Shown: positions 51,931 to 60,849 of the stretch, piece by piece
Numbering within the stretch: the stretch's first letter is position 1
Layout of the letters: every line of letters starts with the position of its first letter
The notes under the pieces: generated by a model
The model's database searches: none
The model's input: only the letters and a program-made list of their open reading frames with translations
Told to the model about the DNA's origin: nothing
Made by a program: the position numbers and the translations under genes
DNA from: Phoenicibacter congonensis
GTDB taxonomy: Bacteria > Actinomycetota > Coriobacteriia > Coriobacteriales > Eggerthellaceae
Length of the DNA stretch: 64,000 nt
Direction: 5' to 3'
Assembly: GCF_900169485.1 (NCBI RefSeq)
Contig: NZ_LT821227.1
Location: 744,001-808,000, forward strand

Positions 51931-52524
51931 ATGAACAAAGCGACTATCCGAGTTGCGACTCGTGAAGATTCTAATGCAATTTTGGAAGTGTATGCACCCT
52001 ACATTCCAACGCCAATAACTTTTGAAGAAGTGTTGCCAACTCAAGAGGAATTTCAGACGCGAATTGATAATGTGCAAAAGATGTATCCTTTTCTTGTGGC
52101 TGAAATTGATGGTGAAGTCGTTGGCTATGCCTATGCTTCGCAATTTAGAGTTCGAGAGGCCTACAGATGGAACGCAGAACTCTCAGTTTATTTGAGCCCT
52201 GTGGCACAAGGCCAGGGTCTTGGCAAAAAGCTCTACTCAACAATCATTGAACTTGCAAAATTGCAAGGAATCAAAGTGGTTTTTGGGATTGTAACTTCCC
52301 CAAATGGTGTTAGCAAGCGTCTTCATGATTCTCTTGGATTTCAACTCATGGCCCGTCAAAAAAATGCAGGTTTCACTTGCGGTGAGTGGCATGACATTTC
52401 TTGGTATGCGAAATATCTAACTGATGTTTTTGAAGACATTCCCGTTTCTCCAAAACCGTTCCCTGAAGTTTTAAATAACAGAGAATCAGAAGTTCAAGAA
52501 ATACTTGCTAAAGTTAACAACTAG
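51931..52524 (+). CDS. GNAT N-acetyltransferase (phosphinothricin acetyltransferase-like)
   Basis: A 197-residue acetyltransferase. N-terminal IRVATREDSNAILEVYAPYI and TFEEVLPT, then YRWNAELSVYLSPVAQGQGLGKKL with the acetyl-CoA-binding Q-x-x-G-x-G, and GFQLMARQKNAGF. This order is typical of PAT-type GNATs acting on amino acids or methionine sulfoximine-like compounds. AAGGAAAGGGG precedes the ATG. Confidence 0.9.
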   Translation: MNKATIRVATREDSNAILEVYAPYIPTPITFEEVLPTQEEFQTRIDNVQKMYPFLVAEIDGEVVGYAYASQFRVREAYRWNAELSVYLSPVAQGQGLGKKLYSTIIELAKLQGIKVVFGIVTSPNGVSKRLHDSLGFQLMARQKNAGFTCGEWHDISWYAKYLTDVFEDIPVSPKPFPEVLNNRESEVQEILAKVNN

Positions 52525-52634
52525 CATTATTAAACAAATTGTTTTCTATTTAATTAATTGTTAATGTTTGAGCAAAACGTCTGCTCTTCAGTCGTATACT
52601 CATTTTTTGTAATTTAGCAAAGGGAGGGGAAATT

Positions 52635-53486
52635 ATGTTTATGCAGCCAAGCACTGTAGTTTGGATTGCAGGCGCCAATGGTCGTTTGGGCGGCGCGATT
52701 GAAAGCGCGCTCGACAAAAAGAAATATCTCGTAATTCCAACCGACAAAGAAGTGGACATCACTAATCTTGATGTGGTTAATGATTATGTGAGTGGTTGCA
52801 GGCCTGACTACATTATTAATTGTGCAGCTATGGCAAAAAAAGAGGATGCCGATAAAAATCCCGATGAAGCCTACAGGGTTAATGCTCTCGGTGCACGAAA
52901 CTTAGCTATTGCAGCAGCTGGCTCTGGTGCCACGCTTGTGCATCTTTCCACCGACGACGTTTTCCCTGGAGTTCTTCCTCACAAGGTAAATGAGTTTGAC
53001 AAAACTATTCCGCCTCACGTCTATGGAAAGTCAAAAGAGGCTGGGGAGCAGCTTGTTCGCGACCTTTGTCCTCATCACATTATTGTCAGATCTTCATGGG
53101 TCTACACTTTTAATGACGATGACTTGATTGGTCAATACACAAAAAGCATTCTTGCAGGCGAAAATGTCTACATTGCAACCAATCAATATGCTTGTCCAAC
53201 ATCAGCAAAAACACTTGCTGATTTCATCATCGCAGCGATAGAGTCTGGTGAATTTGGTATATTCCACGCTGTTTGCACAGGAATATGTAGCAGATATGAG
53301 TTTGCAAAAACTGCACTTGAATTAATGGGTGTCCCCACAAATGCACTTTTGGGCAAGCAAGATCCTGGAGAGGGTTACCGCATTGAGCTCGACAATTTGA
53401 TGATGCGACTGACAGGTGTTTTTGAAATGCCTGCTTGGCAAGATGATCTAAAACAGCGCTTGGCCGAAGAGGGCAGGCTTCACTAG
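52635..53486 (+). CDS. RmlD-like sugar-nucleotide reductase (SDR superfamily)
   Basis: A 283-residue extended SDR. It has the NAD(P) motif IAGANGRLGGAIE, DITNLDVVNDYV, PDYIINCAAMAKKEDAD, STDDVFPG and the catalytic YGKSKEAGE (Y-x-x-x-K), like dTDP-4-dehydrorhamnose reductase. No rml neighbours are present, so another nucleotide-sugar or methionine-related role is possible. It ends 10 bases before the symporter gene. Confidence 0.87.
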   Translation: MFMQPSTVVWIAGANGRLGGAIESALDKKKYLVIPTDKEVDITNLDVVNDYVSGCRPDYIINCAAMAKKEDADKNPDEAYRVNALGARNLAIAAAGSGATLVHLSTDDVFPGVLPHKVNEFDKTIPPHVYGKSKEAGEQLVRDLCPHHIIVRSSWVYTFNDDDLIGQYTKSILAGENVYIATNQYACPTSAKTLADFIIAAIESGEFGIFHAVCTGICSRYEFAKTALELMGVPTNALLGKQDPGEGYRIELDNLMMRLTGVFEMPAWQDDLKQRLAEEGRLH

Positions 53487-53496
53487 AGGGGAAATC

Positions 53497-54849
53497 ATGA
53501 CAAAAATTGAAGAGAAAGGGCAGGGAACACCTGCTCATAAAAATCATCTTGGCCTGACATCGATAATTCTCATTGCTCTTGGCCTTGGAATCATTTGCGG
53601 TGTTGTTTTTCACTACTGCATTCCGCAGAGTGGAATCAGAGATGATGTGTTTGTTAATGGAATTTTCTATGTCATCGGTCAAGGCTTTATTCGTTTGATG
53701 CAAATGCTTGTTGTCCCACTTGTTTTTTGCTCCATCGTTTGTGGTGCTGCCTCAATCGGAGACACAAAAACGCTTGGCTCAATCGGCGTTAAAACGTTGC
53801 TGTTTTATTTGTGTACGACAGCAGTTGCTGTGTCAGTTGCTTTGACAATAGGAAACCTAATAAATCCAGGACTTGGGGTTGACATGTCCTCCATCCTTGT
53901 GAGTGACACTTCAAGTCTTGATAAGGCGCAAAGCAGCAACACTAGCATTGCTGATACACTTTTGGCAATTATTCCAAAAAACCCAGTGCAAGCTCTTGCA
54001 AATGGTGACATGCTTGCCGTAATATTCTTTGCACTTTTTGTTGGTATCATAATTTCTTTAATGGGCCGCAAAGTCGAGATGGTTCATCGGTTCTTTGAGC
54101 AGTTTAATGACATCATGATGAAGATGACATCTATTGTTATGTTTGCTGCTCCGGTTGGAGTTTTTTGTCTGCTTGCACGAACCTTTGCAAATGTGGGTTT
54201 TGAAGCTTTTCTCCCAATGTTGAAATATATGTTAGGTGTTCTTCTTGCTTTGGCTGTGCAGTGTCTCGTTGTCTACATGCTCATGCTCTGGCTGCTTGCG
54301 CGTGTAAACCCAATCACTTTCTTAAAAAAGTTTTTCCCTGTCATGGCTTTTGCTTTTTCTACAGCAACATCTAATGCAACAATTCCGCTTAACATGGAAA
54401 CACTTGAGAAGAAAATGGGCGTTGACAGGCGCATTTCATCATTTACGATTCCTTTGGGTGCCACCATCAACATGGATGGTACGTCAATAATGCAGGGTGT
54501 GGCTGTTGTGTTTACGGCGCAACTTTTTGGTGTGCCAATGGGACCCGTTGAATATGCAACCGTTATTGCAACTGCAACACTTGCTTCAATCGGCACTGCT
54601 GGTGTTCCATCTGTCGGTCTAATTACTCTCTCGATGGTGTTTAATTCGGTTGGTCTGCCGCTTGAAGGCATTGCTTTGATTATGGGAATTGACCGCATTC
54701 TTGACATGACAAGAACTGCAGTTAACATCACAGGTGATGCAGTTTGCACGACCGTGGTAGCAAAACAAGCTGGCCGTGTTAATCTTGATGTCTTTAACGA
54801 TCCACTTGCTGGCAAAGACATGGATGTTGCGGCGTTGGAACAAAACTAG
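53497..54849 (+). CDS. Dicarboxylate/amino acid:cation symporter (DAACS family)
   Basis: A 450-residue GltP/DctA-type transporter with about eight helices and two re-entrant loops. Landmarks: FIRLMQMLVVPLVFCSIVCG, FSTATSNATIPLNMET (serine/threonine-rich loop), TIPLGATINMDGTS (NMDGT) and GIDRILDMTRTAVNITGDA. Imports glutamate, aspartate or C4-dicarboxylates with Na+ or H+. It is closely followed by a terminator-like hairpin. Confidence 0.93.
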   Translation: MTKIEEKGQGTPAHKNHLGLTSIILIALGLGIICGVVFHYCIPQSGIRDDVFVNGIFYVIGQGFIRLMQMLVVPLVFCSIVCGAASIGDTKTLGSIGVKTLLFYLCTTAVAVSVALTIGNLINPGLGVDMSSILVSDTSSLDKAQSSNTSIADTLLAIIPKNPVQALANGDMLAVIFFALFVGIIISLMGRKVEMVHRFFEQFNDIMMKMTSIVMFAAPVGVFCLLARTFANVGFEAFLPMLKYMLGVLLALAVQCLVVYMLMLWLLARVNPITFLKKFFPVMAFAFSTATSNATIPLNMETLEKKMGVDRRISSFTIPLGATINMDGTSIMQGVAVVFTAQLFGVPMGPVEYATVIATATLASIGTAGVPSVGLITLSMVFNSVGLPLEGIALIMGIDRILDMTRTAVNITGDAVCTTVVAKQAGRVNLDVFNDPLAGKDMDVAALEQN

Positions 54850-54885
54850 CCATAGTTCAAATCACTTGAATACAAGATTTAGATG

Positions 54886-54922
54886 CTCACCGTCTGGTTT
54901 TCCCGACGGTGAGATTGCTTTT
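54886..54922 (+). terminator. Probable terminator after the symporter gene
   Basis: CTCACCGTC at 54886-54894 pairs perfectly with GACGGTGAG at 54905-54913, with a weak T-rich tail (ATTGCTTTT). Confidence 0.65.
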
Positions 54923-54993
54923 GGCGGAGTTTTTTTAGCTTCTTGTGTTTGTGATTCGATAAACTCTAAAGAAAGAATTTGAAGGAGGCGCGC

Positions 54994-55968
54994 ATGGCTA
55001 AGATTGCGATTGTGGACAGTGATTTTTCTGATTCTTTAATCGAAGAGCAAATGGCTCGCGACAATAACATCGAAATTGAAATATGTCATGATCGGGATTT
55101 CCAAAGCATTATAAAAAATGCCAAAGAGGCCGATGGCATTGTCACTTCCTATGGCGATTTTCGTGCAGAAGTGTTTGAAGCTCTCAAGCCCAAGCTTAAG
55201 GTTGTCAGCAGGACTGGCATAGGACATGACAACATCGACCTTGAAGCAGCAACAAATTGTGAATGTGCAGTTTGCATTGTCCCAGGCTATGGAACAGAAG
55301 TTGTGAGTGATCATGCTATCGCGCTCGCTTTGGGCGTTTTGCGTCGCATTAACAGCATAGATTCCGATATGCGACAAGGGATTTGGAACTATGCTGCCAG
55401 ACGACCTCTAGGACAAGTGCATGGAAGAACATTCGGTGTAGTCGGAATGGGTGAGATAGGACGTGCTTGCGCAAGGAAGGCATCTGGTCTTGGTTTTAAC
55501 GTGGTTTGTTGGTCGCGCTCTCTCGTGCCTGGAAGAAGAACGCCTGAAGGTTATGCCATTTTGGAGCTAGAGGATCTCCTTCGAACAGCTGATGTCGTGA
55601 GCATCCATTGCGCACTAAATCCTGAGACACGTCATCTCATTGATGCAAGGCGCCTAGCGCTAATGAAGCCGACGTCTGTGATAGTAAACACTTCTCGCGG
55701 TGCTGTCATCGACACTGTTGGGTTAGCTGAGGCGCTAAATTGCGGCAGCCTTTGGGGTGCAGGACTCGACGTTTTTGAGGCTGAACCAATTGATTTTCAT
55801 CACCCAATAATGAATGCAAAAAACACAGTGCTTTCTTCTCACGATGCCTATTGGTCAGAAGAGTCAGGCAAAGAACTTCGTGAGCGTTCAATGCAGGCAG
55901 CTATTGATGTTTTGTTAGGCAGAAAACCAGTTGACTGTCTCAATCCTGAAGTGTTGTGCGCAAGTTAA
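54994..55968 (+). CDS. D-isomer-specific 2-hydroxyacid dehydrogenase
   Basis: A 324-residue NAD-dependent dehydrogenase. The nucleotide motif is GVVGMGEIGRACARKASGLG; the catalytic Arg lies in VNTSRGAVIDTVGL, the Glu in LDVFEAEPID, and the general-acid His in SSHDAYWSEES. N-terminal SRTGIGHDNIDLEAA is also typical. It resembles the CtBP/phosphoglycerate-dehydrogenase-like subgroup; the substrate is unknown. AAGGAGGC precedes the ATG at 54994. Confidence 0.9.
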   Translation: MAKIAIVDSDFSDSLIEEQMARDNNIEIEICHDRDFQSIIKNAKEADGIVTSYGDFRAEVFEALKPKLKVVSRTGIGHDNIDLEAATNCECAVCIVPGYGTEVVSDHAIALALGVLRRINSIDSDMRQGIWNYAARRPLGQVHGRTFGVVGMGEIGRACARKASGLGFNVVCWSRSLVPGRRTPEGYAILELEDLLRTADVVSIHCALNPETRHLIDARRLALMKPTSVIVNTSRGAVIDTVGLAEALNCGSLWGAGLDVFEAEPIDFHHPIMNAKNTVLSSHDAYWSEESGKELRERSMQAAIDVLLGRKPVDCLNPEVLCAS

Positions 55969-56267
55969 ACTCAAACATTTTTGTTTAGCACGACAAATCT
56001 GGCATCTGAGGTGTAGATTCGACTGCAATGAAAGTTTTGATTTATTGCTTGAACTTGAGGGCGCAGGCACGACAGGCATAGATTCAAATGCGGTTCGATG
56101 TTGGTCTTTTACAAGCATCAGAGACTCTAGATGTTATTTCAAATTTTGTGCCTAAGCCATTTTATATTTGTCTTTTGCAAGAATAATAGACGTGTCTCAC
56201 GCGTGTTGTTCTCATCTTAAGTTTTATAATTTCGCTTATGGTTAATTGTGATTCAAGGGGGGGATAA
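55969..56267. other. Intergenic region upstream of moeA
   Basis: No gene recognised; a weak plus-strand frame runs to 56155 without family resemblance. A candidate -10 TATAAT is at 56225-56230, the small palindrome CGTG-TCT-CACG at 56191-56201, and a G7 run at 56257-56263 acts as the moeA ribosome binding site. Confidence 0.4.
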
Positions 56268-57536
56268 ATGGATCAGCTAAATCTTTCGCCAGAAGAGGCT
56301 TTATCTCAAATTCTCGACAATGTGAATAAATGTGAAATCGAGAGAGTTGATTTGCTTGAAGGCCTTGGTAGAGTTCTTGCAGAAGACATCACAAGTGAAA
56401 TTGATGTGATTCCTTTTAACAACGCTGCGATGGATGGATTTGCTGTTCGTCGTGATGATCTTGCAAATGCCTCTGAGAACACCCCTGTTGTTTGCAAGGT
56501 GATTGACGAGGTTCCAGCTGGCGGTCATTTCGACGGCGAGATTCATGCAGGCGAAGTTGTCCGCATTATGACAGGAGCTGAAGTTCCTGATTCTGCAGAT
56601 GCGGTTGTTAAATATGAAATTGTTGACTACCTTGACAAAGATGGCATGCCAGGCACTAGCGTTGCTTTTCGTGCATTTCCAAAAGAGTTTGACAACATCC
56701 GCAGAAAAGGTGAAGAGGTCAAGGCTGGAGAAGTTGTTGTTGCAGCAGGAGAGGTTCTTGGAGCAGGTGGACTTGGATTTATTGCAAATTGTGGCGTTGA
56801 TAAAGTCATGGTCTATAAAAAACCACGTGTGGCAATTATTTCTATTGGCTCCGAACTCACGCCAGCTGGCTCTGAACTAAAACCAGGGTGCATTTATGAA
56901 AGCAATTCTTTTGCACTTTCTGCTACAGCACTTGAAGCAGGTGCAATCCCAACTCAAATTGGCATTGTTAAAGATGATTTTGATTCGCTTTGCGAAGCTG
57001 TAAAAGATGCAGCTTCTAAATTCGATTTTGTTGTTACTTCAGGCGGCGCTTCAAATGGCGATTTCGACTTCATCAAAGCTGCGATTGAGAAAATGGGCGA
57101 CTTAAAGTTCTCTCTTGTTAACATGCGACCTGGCAAGTGCCAAACTTTTGGATTGGTTGACGGCACGCCTGTGATGGGACTTCCGGGAAATCCTGCAGCT
57201 GCCTATTGCGGTTTTCAAATTCTAATTCGCCCAGCATTGCTTGCGATGCAAGGGCACACTTGTCTAACGCGCCCAACATTTAAAGCTGTTCTTGTTGGAG
57301 ACAGAAAAAAGCGTAACACTCGCAGAATGTATCTTCGAGGTTTTGCAGAAATTACGCCTGATGGGCAGCACATATTCACGCCTGCAAAAAATCAAAGTTC
57401 TGGAATTTATGGCCCCATCCAACAGTCAAACTGTTTGGCAATTTTGCCTGAAGGCAAAGTTGAAGGTGGAAAAGTTCTTGATGGCACAGTAGTTGACTGC
57501 ATTCCGTTTGGGGTAAATGAAGGAGCAGTCATTTAG
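56268..57536 (+). CDS. moeA: Molybdopterin molybdenumtransferase MoeA
   Basis: Inserts molybdate into adenylylated molybdopterin in the last step of basic cofactor synthesis. The 422-residue protein has FNNAAMDGFAVRRDDL, IMTGAEVPDSADAVVKYE, ISIGSELTPAGSEL, VTSGGASNGDFDFI and MGLPGNPAAAYCGFQ. Domain order and length are normal. mogA/moaB follows after 35 bases; the other moa and mod genes converge on this pair from the right. Confidence 0.96.
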   Translation: MDQLNLSPEEALSQILDNVNKCEIERVDLLEGLGRVLAEDITSEIDVIPFNNAAMDGFAVRRDDLANASENTPVVCKVIDEVPAGGHFDGEIHAGEVVRIMTGAEVPDSADAVVKYEIVDYLDKDGMPGTSVAFRAFPKEFDNIRRKGEEVKAGEVVVAAGEVLGAGGLGFIANCGVDKVMVYKKPRVAIISIGSELTPAGSELKPGCIYESNSFALSATALEAGAIPTQIGIVKDDFDSLCEAVKDAASKFDFVVTSGGASNGDFDFIKAAIEKMGDLKFSLVNMRPGKCQTFGLVDGTPVMGLPGNPAAAYCGFQILIRPALLAMQGHTCLTRPTFKAVLVGDRKKRNTRRMYLRGFAEITPDGQHIFTPAKNQSSGIYGPIQQSNCLAILPEGKVEGGKVLDGTVVDCIPFGVNEGAVI

Positions 57537-57571
57537 CCACTAGAGTTTTTTGTTTAGAAAGTGAGATCTAC

Positions 57572-58039
57572 ATGAAATTTGCAATTATCACATGTTCTGA
57601 CACCAGGAGTGAGGCAGAAGACACTGCAGGTCAGGCGTTGATTTCGCTCATTAATCAAAGTGACTGGGAAGTGGCTTCCTATAGGCTTGTTAAAGACGAT
57701 TTTGACTCTATTGCAGCTTCAATTGTGGAGGCTGTTGACACGATTGAAGCTGACATTGTGCTCACATGTGGGGGGACAGGTCTTTCTCCTCGAGACGTGA
57801 CACCTGAGGCGACTGCGAGCGTTTGTGAAAGAAATGTTCCTGGAATTGCGGAAGCAATGCGTGCCTACAGTTTAAAAATCACTCCAAATGCTATGCTTTC
57901 GCGTGCGGTTGCGATGCAACGCGGGAAAACTGTTGTAATCAATTTTCCAGGGAGCAAGAAAGCTGCCATTGAAAATTGGGAATGTGTTGAGCCTGCTCTA
58001 GCTCACGCTGTTAAGATGGCAAACGGTGGCGGGCACTAA
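57572..58039 (+). CDS. Molybdopterin adenylyltransferase (MogA/MoaB family)
   Basis: Activates molybdopterin by adenylylation before MoeA acts. The 155-residue protein has ITCSDTRSEAEDTAGQAL, LTCGGTGLSPRDVTPEAT and VVINFPGSKKAAIENW, the family's Mg/AMP and substrate motifs. MogA and MoaB cannot be split with confidence here. It is in one run with moeA and convergent with moaC. Confidence 0.93.
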   Translation: MKFAIITCSDTRSEAEDTAGQALISLINQSDWEVASYRLVKDDFDSIAASIVEAVDTIEADIVLTCGGTGLSPRDVTPEATASVCERNVPGIAEAMRAYSLKITPNAMLSRAVAMQRGKTVVINFPGSKKAAIENWECVEPALAHAVKMANGGGH

Positions 58040-58066
58040 TTTGGCATTTGGACATAAGAACATAAT

Positions 58067-58570
58067 TTAAATCAATTTTTCAAAGTCCCAAGTGCCACTT
58101 TTTCCTCCTTCTTTGTGAAGGACTTGGATGTTGTCTATGACCATGCCTCGATCAATCGCTTTGCACATGTCATAGATTGTCACGAGTGCAATCGATGTTG
58201 CTGTGATGGCTTCCATTTCAACACCTGTTTTCCCATTTAGGCTACAAGTTGATTCAACATAAATTCCATATTGTTGCTCTTCTTCGTCTTCAATGATTTT
58301 TGGCGTACATTTAACTTCCACCTTAGTGAGTTCAAGAGGGTGGCAAAGCGGAATGAGATCACTCGTTTTCTTTGCCGCCATAATACCTGCAATTCTTGCG
58401 GCTGCTAAAACTTCCCCTTTTTTGGCAGTTCCAGAAACAATCGTTTCATATGTCTCTTTATGCATCAAAATGAAGCCGCCAGCGCTGGCAACTCTTTTTG
58501 TGATAGCTTTATCAGAGACGTCCACCATTCTCGCGTCTCCATCTTCGTTTATGTGAGTTAATTTACTCAT
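58067..58570 (-). CDS. moaC: Cyclic pyranopterin monophosphate synthase MoaC
   Basis: With MoaA converts GTP to cyclic pyranopterin monophosphate. The 167-residue protein has [43 protein letters not shown] and [20 protein letters not shown] with KAIDRGM. The ATG at 58570 starts 1 base after the moaA stop with AGGTGG upstream; a GTG at 58579 would overlap it. Confidence 0.96.
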   Translation of the reverse strand: MSKLTHINEDGDARMVDVSDKAITKRVASAGGFILMHKETYETIVSGTAKKGEVLAAARIAGIMAAKKTSDLIPLCHPLELTKVEVKCTPKIIEDEEEQQYGIYVESTCSLNGKTGVEMEAITATSIALVTIYDMCKAIDRGMVIDNIQVLHKEGGKSGTWDFEKLI

Positions 58571-58571
58571 T

Positions 58572-59576
58572 TTATCCACCTATTTGACTCATTTTTCGCT
58601 TGGTTCCAACTTTGTGGTCGTGACAGGCTGGTTTGTGTAATAAAGCATCGGCAAAAACGTTTCGCACTTCATCCTCATCACCAGCGCGCAAAGGGGTCTT
58701 GATGTCATATTCCACATCGCTAAAAAGACAAGGCTTAATTCTTCCATCTGCTGTTAGGCGAAGTCTGTTGCACGTGTTGCAAAAATGATTTGAAATAGCC
58801 GATATTGTGCCAACTGTGCCTTGTGCGCCATCGAACTTAAAGTAATTTGCAGGACCCCATCCATCAGGTTGATTGTCGTTTTCTACTGGATAAAGTTTTA
58901 TGTGGTCTTGTTCTTCTGCCTGCGAGTTAATGATGTCGATTACTTCTTTTGCAGGAATAACTTCGTCTTCACCCCACTCACAACCTGTGTAGTTTTCTGC
59001 ATCTCCTACTGGCATGTACTCAATGAAGCGAATGTGAAGCGGCTTAGAAATTGTTAATTTAGCAAATTCAAGAAGGTCTTGGTGCAAATCTTTTACGACC
59101 ACAACATTAATTTTTACAGGTGAAAGATCGTGCTCAAGGGCTGCATGAATGCCATTAATAGCATCTTCAAGGTTTCCTCTTCTTGTGATTTTTTTGTATT
59201 GCTCAGCATCAAGCGTGTCAAGAGAGATGTTTACACGGTCAAGGCCCGCATCTTTTAGCTCTTGAGCGAATTTTGGAAGAAGTGTCCCGTTTGTGGTTAG
59301 TGCAACATGCTCTACACAACCAATGCTTTTAATGTTTTTAATTAATTCAACAACGCCTTTTCTAACAAGAGGCTCTCCGCCAGTTAGTCTGATGTTTTTG
59401 ATGCCGAAGGACGTGGCTATTGAAACAATTCTCTCGATTTCTTCAATTCGTAATATGTCGGTGTGACAGAGTGGCACAACCCCTTCCTCGGGCATGCAAT
59501 AAATGCACCTTAAATTGCATCGGTCAGTGAGCGAAATGCGCAAATAATCTATGTTCCTACCAAGGAGATCTTTCAC
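58572..59576 (-). CDS. moaA: GTP 3',8-cyclase MoaA (radical SAM)
   Basis: Radical-SAM enzyme of the first molybdopterin step. The 334-residue protein has the N-terminal cluster [36 protein letters not shown], the C-terminal cluster [18 protein letters not shown] and ends in the functional Gly-Gly. The GTG start overlaps the modC stop as TAGTG, so it is coupled to the transporter operon. Confidence 0.97.
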   Translation of the reverse strand: MKDLLGRNIDYLRISLTDRCNLRCIYCMPEEGVVPLCHTDILRIEEIERIVSIATSFGIKNIRLTGGEPLVRKGVVELIKNIKSIGCVEHVALTTNGTLLPKFAQELKDAGLDRVNISLDTLDAEQYKKITRRGNLEDAINGIHAALEHDLSPVKINVVVVKDLHQDLLEFAKLTISKPLHIRFIEYMPVGDAENYTGCEWGEDEVIPAKEVIDIINSQAEEQDHIKLYPVENDNQPDGWGPANYFKFDGAQGTVGTISAISNHFCNTCNRLRLTADGRIKPCLFSDVEYDIKTPLRAGDEDEVRNVFADALLHKPACHDHKVGTKRKMSQIGG

Positions 59577-60691
59577 TATTTACAGACCATGTAGATGTTG
59601 TCTTTTGGAATCTTGACCCACAACTTTTCGTTTACGTTCGGAATGTCTTTTTCCTCAGTTTTAAGTTTATCAATTCTCCAATAAAGACACTTCGAGAGGT
59701 CGTCAGAACTGTTTAAGCAACTATTGTCGATGTTTGTTTGATTCTTGCAAAAGTTGAGCAGGACCGATCTGTCAAATCTTGAGTCGGTAGTGTGCGCTAC
59801 TGTCGCCAAATAGCAGTTTTCGCCAGGGCCCTGTGCCATTTCAATCCTAAAAGCACGCACACCAAAATGAGTAATTTGGTCTGGCACTTCACACTGTGTG
59901 ACAACATCGATATCCCATTCAGGAAGATGCACGCAGTGGTCATTTAGCTTAATGGCAGTCGTTGCGTTTTTGCATCCTGAAAGCTTTAGCCCTGCAAGCG
60001 ATTTTGGTTCGTTAACAAGTTCGTCTTTTGTGCAAATCTCAGAGATTTTTCCGTTGTCTACAACTGCAATTTTGTCAGTTAGACGCAGTGCTTCGTCAAT
60101 GTCGTGGCTAACATAAAGAATGCTTCCTTCAAACTCCGAAAAAACAACAGACAAGTGTTGCTCGAGTGCTCCTTTTAAATGAGCGTCAAGCGCAGAAAAT
60201 GGTTCGTCTAGCATTAATATGCCGGGTTTTGCAGCAAGCATTCTCGCAATCGCGACACGCTGTTGCTGTCCTCCAGAAAGTTGAGTGGGATATCTGTCTT
60301 CCATACCTGTCAGGCTAAACCTTTTAGCCTGCTTTTTGACTTCGGCTTCTACTTTTTCTTTTGGTGTGTTTTTGTCAATTCCTGCTGCAATGTTTTGCTT
60401 CACCGTGAGGTTTGGAAATAACATATAGTTTTGAAACAGCAGAGCAGTTTTTCTTTCCTGTGGTGTCAAATTGACGGTTGGCTTCTTGCCTGCTTCACGT
60501 TCGAAGAAAACTCGATCGTTTACTATGATTTTGCCTTCATCTGGCGTCTCAATCCCTGCAATGCATTTGAGCGTAACGCTTTTTCCACATCCAGAAGCTC
60601 CGAGAAGGCCCAGTGTTTCGTTTTCGACTTCGAAGTTCATGTCGAGAGTGAAGCCTTTAAAATTCTTTTTTATGTCAACTAAAATGCTCAT
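59576..60691 (-). CDS. modC: Molybdate ABC transporter ATP-binding protein ModC
   Basis: ATPase of the molybdate importer, 371 residues. Walker A LGASGCGKSVTLKCI, signature LSGGQQQRVAIARML, Walker B ILMLDEPFSALD, H-loop SHD. Residues about 235-371 form a C-terminal regulatory or molybdate-binding-like region in the usual place but with little recognisable sequence. It lies 158 bases after modB and overlaps the moaA start by 1 base, linking uptake with cofactor synthesis. Confidence 0.92.
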   Translation of the reverse strand: MSILVDIKKNFKGFTLDMNFEVENETLGLLGASGCGKSVTLKCIAGIETPDEGKIIVNDRVFFEREAGKKPTVNLTPQERKTALLFQNYMLFPNLTVKQNIAAGIDKNTPKEKVEAEVKKQAKRFSLTGMEDRYPTQLSGGQQQRVAIARMLAAKPGILMLDEPFSALDAHLKGALEQHLSVVFSEFEGSILYVSHDIDEALRLTDKIAVVDNGKISEICTKDELVNEPKSLAGLKLSGCKNATTAIKLNDHCVHLPEWDIDVVTQCEVPDQITHFGVRAFRIEMAQGPGENCYLATVAHTTDSRFDRSVLLNFCKNQTNIDNSCLNSSDDLSKCLYWRIDKLKTEEKDIPNVNEKLWVKIPKDNIYMVCK

Positions 60692-60849
60692 TGTCTAATT
60701 TTTAAGTCGGTGCCTATAATTAATTTACATTTACTAACTTTCAAGAAACTCGTCTGTCTCCCTCTTTTTCGCACCAAGCTTTCACGCTAATTTGCATTTA
60801 AAAGAATTATTCTGCAAATTTTAATGAGGTTTGGAGATCCTTAAATAGT

